Shown here: piece after piece, positions 59,796 to 64,000 of the stretch | Position numbering within the stretch: the stretch's first letter is position 1 | How the letters are laid out: every line of letters begins with the position of its first letter | Assembly (NCBI RefSeq): GCF_021018895.1 | Contig: NC_079385.1 | Location: forward strand, 355,759 to 419,758 | Direction: 5' to 3' | DNA length: 64,000 bases | From: Seriola aureovittata | Lineage: Eukaryota; Chordata; Actinopteri; Carangiformes; Carangidae | Program-made: the position numbers and the translations under genes | The notes under the pieces: model-generated | Databases searched by the model: none | Told to the model about the DNA's origin: nothing | The model's input: the letters and a program-made list of their open reading frames with translations, nothing else

Positions 59796-61633
59796 TGACC
59801 TTGATAGAATGGTTGAATGTACCACATACTGCATTAACTTCTGTATGGACACTGTAATACCATCAAGAATTGTACACTGCTTTCCAAACAACAAACCCTG
59901 GATCACCACATCAAGACCCTCCTCAACTAGAAAAAGGAGGCCTTCAGGTATTAGACAGGGAGAAGCTCAGGTGTGTGCAACATGAGCTGAAGAGGAGTTT
60001 AAAGCAGGCGAGGGAGGACTACAAAAAGAAAGTGGAGAGGAAGTTGCAGCACAACAATACCAGAGAGGTGTGGAAGGGGATGAGGACCATCACTGGCTAT
60101 AAAGAGAAGAACAGCCAGGCAACAGGTGACGTGGACAAGGCCAATGGGTTCAACCTGTTCTACAACAGGTTTGACACAGCCTTACCTGTTTTCTCTCCCA
60201 GTGCCTCAGCTGCAGCTTCTCCTTTGGTATCTTCTCCATAACCTGACACTGCAGCTGCAACTCCCTCCACACTGGGGTCAAGTCTCCTGTTCTTTACAGC
60301 GGAGGAGGTGAGGGCGGAGCTCAAGAGGCTACGTCCTGGAAAGGCAATGGGGCCGGATGGCCTACAAACAAGGAAGGTCCTGGTCCTGTGGAAAACATCA
60401 TGTCTTGTTCTGGTACCTAAAGTAGAGCGACTGGCTGAGATAAATGACTACAGACCGGTGGCCTTCACATCACACATCATGAAGACCCTGGAGCGGCTGC
60501 TTCTCCACCTTCTGAAGCCACAGGTTGAACATGCACTAGACCCCCTACAGTTCACCTGCAAAGAGCATATTGGAGTGGATGATGCCGTCCTTTACATGCT
60601 CCACCGGGCCCATTCTTAGTTGGATGAGCCAGGTAGTCACATGAGGATTATGTTCTTTGATTTCCAAAGTGCATTTAACACCATCCAACCCCCTATTCTT
60701 AAAGACAAGCTGAAAGGAATGGGCGTGGATCCCTGCTTCACGTCCTGGATTGTGGATAACCTGACAAGACGACCACAGTACGTCAGGCTGGGTAACTGTG
60801 TCTCAGGGACAGTGATGAACAGCACTGGGGCTCCACAGGGGACTGTTCTGGTTCCGTTCCTGTTCACCTTGTATACAGCGGACTTTAAATACAACTCTGA
60901 GTCTTGCCACATCCAGAAAAATACTCAGATGACACAGCTATTGTGGCATGTATCAGGAATGGGCATGAAGAGGAGTACAGGGATCTGACGATGGCCTTCA
61001 GTGAATGAAGCGACAAGAAGTGCCTCCTTCTGAACACCTCCAAGACCAAGGAGATGGTCATCGACTTTCAGAGGTGTAGGCCCACCCTTCAGCCAGTCAT
61101 CATTCGAGGGAAGGACATTGAGGTGGTGCACACTTGTAAATCCCTAAGTGTGCACCTGGACAGTAAACTGGACTGGTCCCTGAACACGGATGCCATCTAC
61201 CAGAAGGGGCAGAGCCGGCTCTTTTTCCTCAGGAAGCTCAGGTCCTCTGAGATCTGCAGTGAAATGCTGAAAATTTTTTATCAGTCAGTAGTGGCCAGTG
61301 TACTTTTTTATGCTGCAGTCTGCTGGGGCAGCAGTATGTGAGACATGAACACAAAGAGACTGGACAAGCTGGTCAAAAAGGCTGGGTATGTGCTTGGCAG
61401 GAGTCTGGACTCATCAGGACTGTTGTGGAGAGATGCATGCACCGTAAGATGGAGGCCATCTTAGACAATACCAACCATCCTCTCTACAACATTCTGGCAG
61501 GACAGAGAAGCAGCTACAGGTCAGCAAACGTCTCATCTCACTGCACTGCAGAACAGAGAGGTTCAGGAGATCCTTTGTTTCCAATGCCAGGCTATACAAC
61601 ACCTCAGCCAAGGAAGTGGACTAATCTAATTAG
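59796..61633 (+). mobile_element. L2/CR1-group LINE (copy C), main part
   Basis: Starts with the linker VQHELKRSLKQAREDYKKK (about 59975-60030), then AELKRLRPGKAMGPDG, EINDYRPVAFTSHIMKTLER, LQFTCKEHIGVDDAVLYML, a stop at about 60617, MRIMFFDFQSAFNTIQPP and GAPQGTVLVPFLFTLYTADF. It continues through VIDFQRCRPTLQPVII, SVHLDSKLDWSLNTDAIYQ and FFLRKLRSSEICSEML to about 61300. The YADD-type palm box region near 60925 reads with a frameshift. The 3' UTR is split by the DNA element at 61634-63319 and resumes at 63320-63541. Not functional. A near-identical inverted copy of its 3' half is copy B. Confidence 0.87.
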
Positions 61634-63318
61634 TGCCACGGGTGCTCAACTCCGAGGCACTCCTCTACAGCTAGAATAGCTGAGAGGAGTGTATCAGGGC
61701 GAAGCCCCGAGGCATCTATTAATATTCCTCAGCTTTGAGAAAACCCCGGTAATATATACATCAAAACATGCGTCTTGATCCCGAAAGAGGTGCTATGACT
61801 TTTGGTGTTAAAAACTTCTGCTCTCTCCAAAACACAACAACTGTTTTTACATAACATGTAAACTTTTCAAACTATGAGCACTCAAAGGAGGAGTGGAAAT
61901 CACTTTTTCTTCAAAGTTAGAGTGACAGCGTCAGTTGGCTAGAGTGCGTGAAGCAGTAAAAAATAACCTTTATTTTTATTTTTAACTCGAGCTCATGGCC
62001 AAACCGTAAAAAGGAGACAAATAATTCTTTCTCAAAATGTAGACATAGTTTTTGGGAGTCATAAAATGTAATTCTGACAGGCAGGGTCTGCACAAAATTT
62101 AAACGGGGGTGCCGAGTACAGCAGCAATACCTGTCTCACTCTCATTGACACCTAAGGTAATCGTCTTTTTTTTTCAAAAGAATCTCACTCTGTCTTCGCA
62201 CTGAGCTTACTCACTCATTTTAAGGAATATCTGAATAAAATAGAGACTGTAAGAAACTTCTGGCTTCAGTGTCTGTCACGGTGTTTTCGGTTTTTGAAAA
62301 GAAGTAACGGTTTTCACATGATTTGCAATTGTTTGAAGCCATGTAGAAGCCAAATTCTGGGCAGATTCTCACATTGCCATGGCAACGGCAGCTCCTGACC
62401 TGTGTGCGTGCCTAGCAACCAGATAACCAACTCTCCAAGCTCTGCTAGCTTTACATTAGCCGCATGTTAGTTCTTAAATTACATTTAGTTAGGTCTTAAA
62501 TATGTAAGTCCATTTACTGCTTCCTTCGTTGCTTTTTTTTTTTGTTTTGTTAAAAGAGTGAATGAAGTTGTGACGGTCTCCGCTGAGACAGAGAGGAGAA
62601 GCTACTAGCCCTCTCTCGCTGTCACTTTTAGTCACGTTGCTTTCCTCCCCAGTAATGTTAAATTTAGCACCAAAAAAAACATAATAGTGGTAATTTAAAT
62701 AGCGGTTCATGGGATTTATTAACCCTCAGGGGTCCCTCTGTCCTTTTTTGGACATTTTCTTCACTTTTCTTCTATGATTTGCTGATCATTTTGGCTGTGT
62801 TACAGCTGAAGGTATGGATTTCTGCAAGAAAGTGTCTTTTTTGACATATTTTTAAAATCTAATGTCAGTTACTGTTACAGGTCTATTATACACTGGTAAC
62901 ACATTTTGTACCCTCTGGGGTTCCTTGCGTCCAAAAAAGGACACACAAAGAAAATGCTATAAAATCATCATATATCAATATTTTTTTCTGCTTTTCTTTT
63001 CATACATCTCTTAAACCACTTCAGTTCTGCTCAAACCTACCAAATGTTTATTAGTTTTCAGGATTTTAACAATTTAAATGCCAGTTTGAAGACATGTTGC
63101 CTCTTGTTTTATTAAAAAAAAACAAGACAGAATATGAGATATTTCCCACATAATACATGATGGAGGGATGTGACATTGTTTTATATCAGAGTCTTTTATA
63201 TCAAGACATTTCTCAAAACCAGAATATGATCAGGGTGACTTTTGAACACTGGAAATAAATCATGTACTCATCCCGGCAGTAGCCCCCGTGGCACTCAAAA
63301 TTTCCCTGGAATTTTCTA

Positions 63319-63319
<1 letters not shown>
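61634..63319 (-). mobile_element. Non-autonomous DNA-type element, copy 2
   Basis: Inverted copy of the element at 3313-5184, with ends GTGCCACGGGTGCT (about 61637) and, on the opposite strand, GTGCCACGGGGGCT (about 63295). It interrupts the 3' UTR of LINE copy C: GACTAATCTAATTA before and TTATTATT after, a sequence that is continuous in copy B. Flanks CTAATTA and CTAGTTA are similar but not identical, so the target duplication is ambiguous. Compared with copy 1 it lacks about 190 bases and about 50 bases, and has an extra small hairpin-like insert at about 61665-61715 (CTCCTCTACAGC...GCTGAGAGGAG). Confidence 0.68.
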
Positions 63320-63393
<74 letters not shown>

Positions 63394-63464
63394 GTTATTG
63401 TTATTATTATTATTATCAACAATGAGCTAATGGGCACATGAATTTCCCCTAGGGGATAAATAAA

Positions 63465-63541
<77 letters not shown>
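63320..63541 (+). repeat. (TTA)n, LINE copy C 3' tail and (ATCT)n
   Basis: About 95 bases of TTA/ATT units, then ATCAACAATGAGCTAATGGG and a TTTCCCCTAGGGGATAAATA tail, then about 19 ATCT units (63464-63541). The last two parts are the 3' terminus of LINE copy C displaced by the DNA element. The ATCT array is the reverse-complement counterpart of (GATA)n beside copy B. Confidence 0.88.
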
Positions 63542-63543
<2 letters not shown>

Positions 63544-63740
63544 CTGTCATTACTAACTGTCATATACTGTCACACCACTAACTGTCACATCACTAACTGT
63601 CATATACTGTCACATCACTAACTGTCATATACTGTTAATCACTGTCATACACTGTCACATTGCTAACTATACTGTCACATCACTGACTGTCATATACTGT
63701 TACATCACTGTCATACACTGTCACATCACTAACTATACTG
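63542..63740 (+). repeat. Minisatellite, second array of the ACTGTCATATACTG unit
   Basis: Same unit as at 59565-59795, about eight imperfect copies, directly after the ATCT array. Confidence 0.85.
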
Positions 63741-64000
63741 TAGTGCTGTGCAATTAAACAAATTTTATTTTTGATTACAATTTTGGCCTCCAACAATTAT
63801 AAAAACAAGATAATTGAGAGAAAATGATTATTGTGCAGCATTCTGTTTCACAACAAATTTCAGCCTCCCTACAAAAACAATGTTATCGGTTCCACTCTTG
63901 GTACTGAAGGAATTAGGAAAATAGATTTTGTATTTGTTGTTGCAATATAAAAGTTCTTTCACATTCACCATCTCTGTACCGATGAAGACATTCCTCTATG
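63741..64000 (+). mobile_element. Possible hAT-type MITE, cut by window end
   Basis: Starts TAGTGCTGTGCAATTAAAC, with GATTACAATTTTGGCCTCCAA following, resembling a common fish MITE end (GGGCTG.GCAATTAA...TTTTGGCTTC). Only the left part is inside the window. Confidence 0.4.

Overview
The window is nuclear DNA of a teleost fish, probably a percomorph. It has spliced vertebrate genes with short GT-AG exons, fish-type LINE, SINE, hAT and LTR elements, and long CA, GATA and TTA microsatellites. There are no prokaryotic features. Most long open frames are transposon-derived or simple-repeat translations.

Two host genes lie in tandem on the minus strand. caprin2 is complete for coding sequence: 20 exons from 33742 down to 19986, 917 codons plus stop, all splice phases consistent, ending in a C1q domain. 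Downstream of it is the 5' part of ipo8 (importin-8): nine exons from 16465 down to 5218, 348 codons, starting at the initiator Met. The rest of ipo8 is not seen and should lie beyond the left edge. The ipo8-caprin2 pair on one strand matches the order I know from human 12p11. Importin-8 is a Ran-dependent nuclear import receptor. Caprin-2 is an RNA-binding, C1q-bearing protein linked to Wnt/LRP6 signalling and RNP granules. They share no pathway; the link is positional.

Layout: 1-5.2 kb is an L1-type LINE remnant plus a 1.87-kb DNA element (copy 1). 5.2-16.5 kb is ipo8, with a tRNA-derived SINE and an L2/CR1-group LINE in its large second intron. 16.9-19.3 kb is intergenic with a hAT remnant. 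19.3-34.5 kb is caprin2. 34.5-43.9 kb is intergenic, with microsatellites, a decayed B30.2/SPRY fragment and LINE scraps. 43.9-56.4 kb is a transposon stack: a solo LTR, a plus-strand L1, and a minus-strand L1 broken by two hAT-type insertions with perfect 8-bp target duplications and by a restriction-like-endonuclease LINE with an 864-codon open frame. 56.8-64 kb is minisatellites and two nearly identical inverted copies of an L2/CR1-group LINE, one carrying the second copy of the 1.8-kb DNA element.

I found no undescribed functional system. The most informative items are the datable nested insertions, the intact RLE-type LINE frame, the inverted LINE pair, and details of caprin2 (promoter, tandem acceptor, G3BP-motif-like segment).
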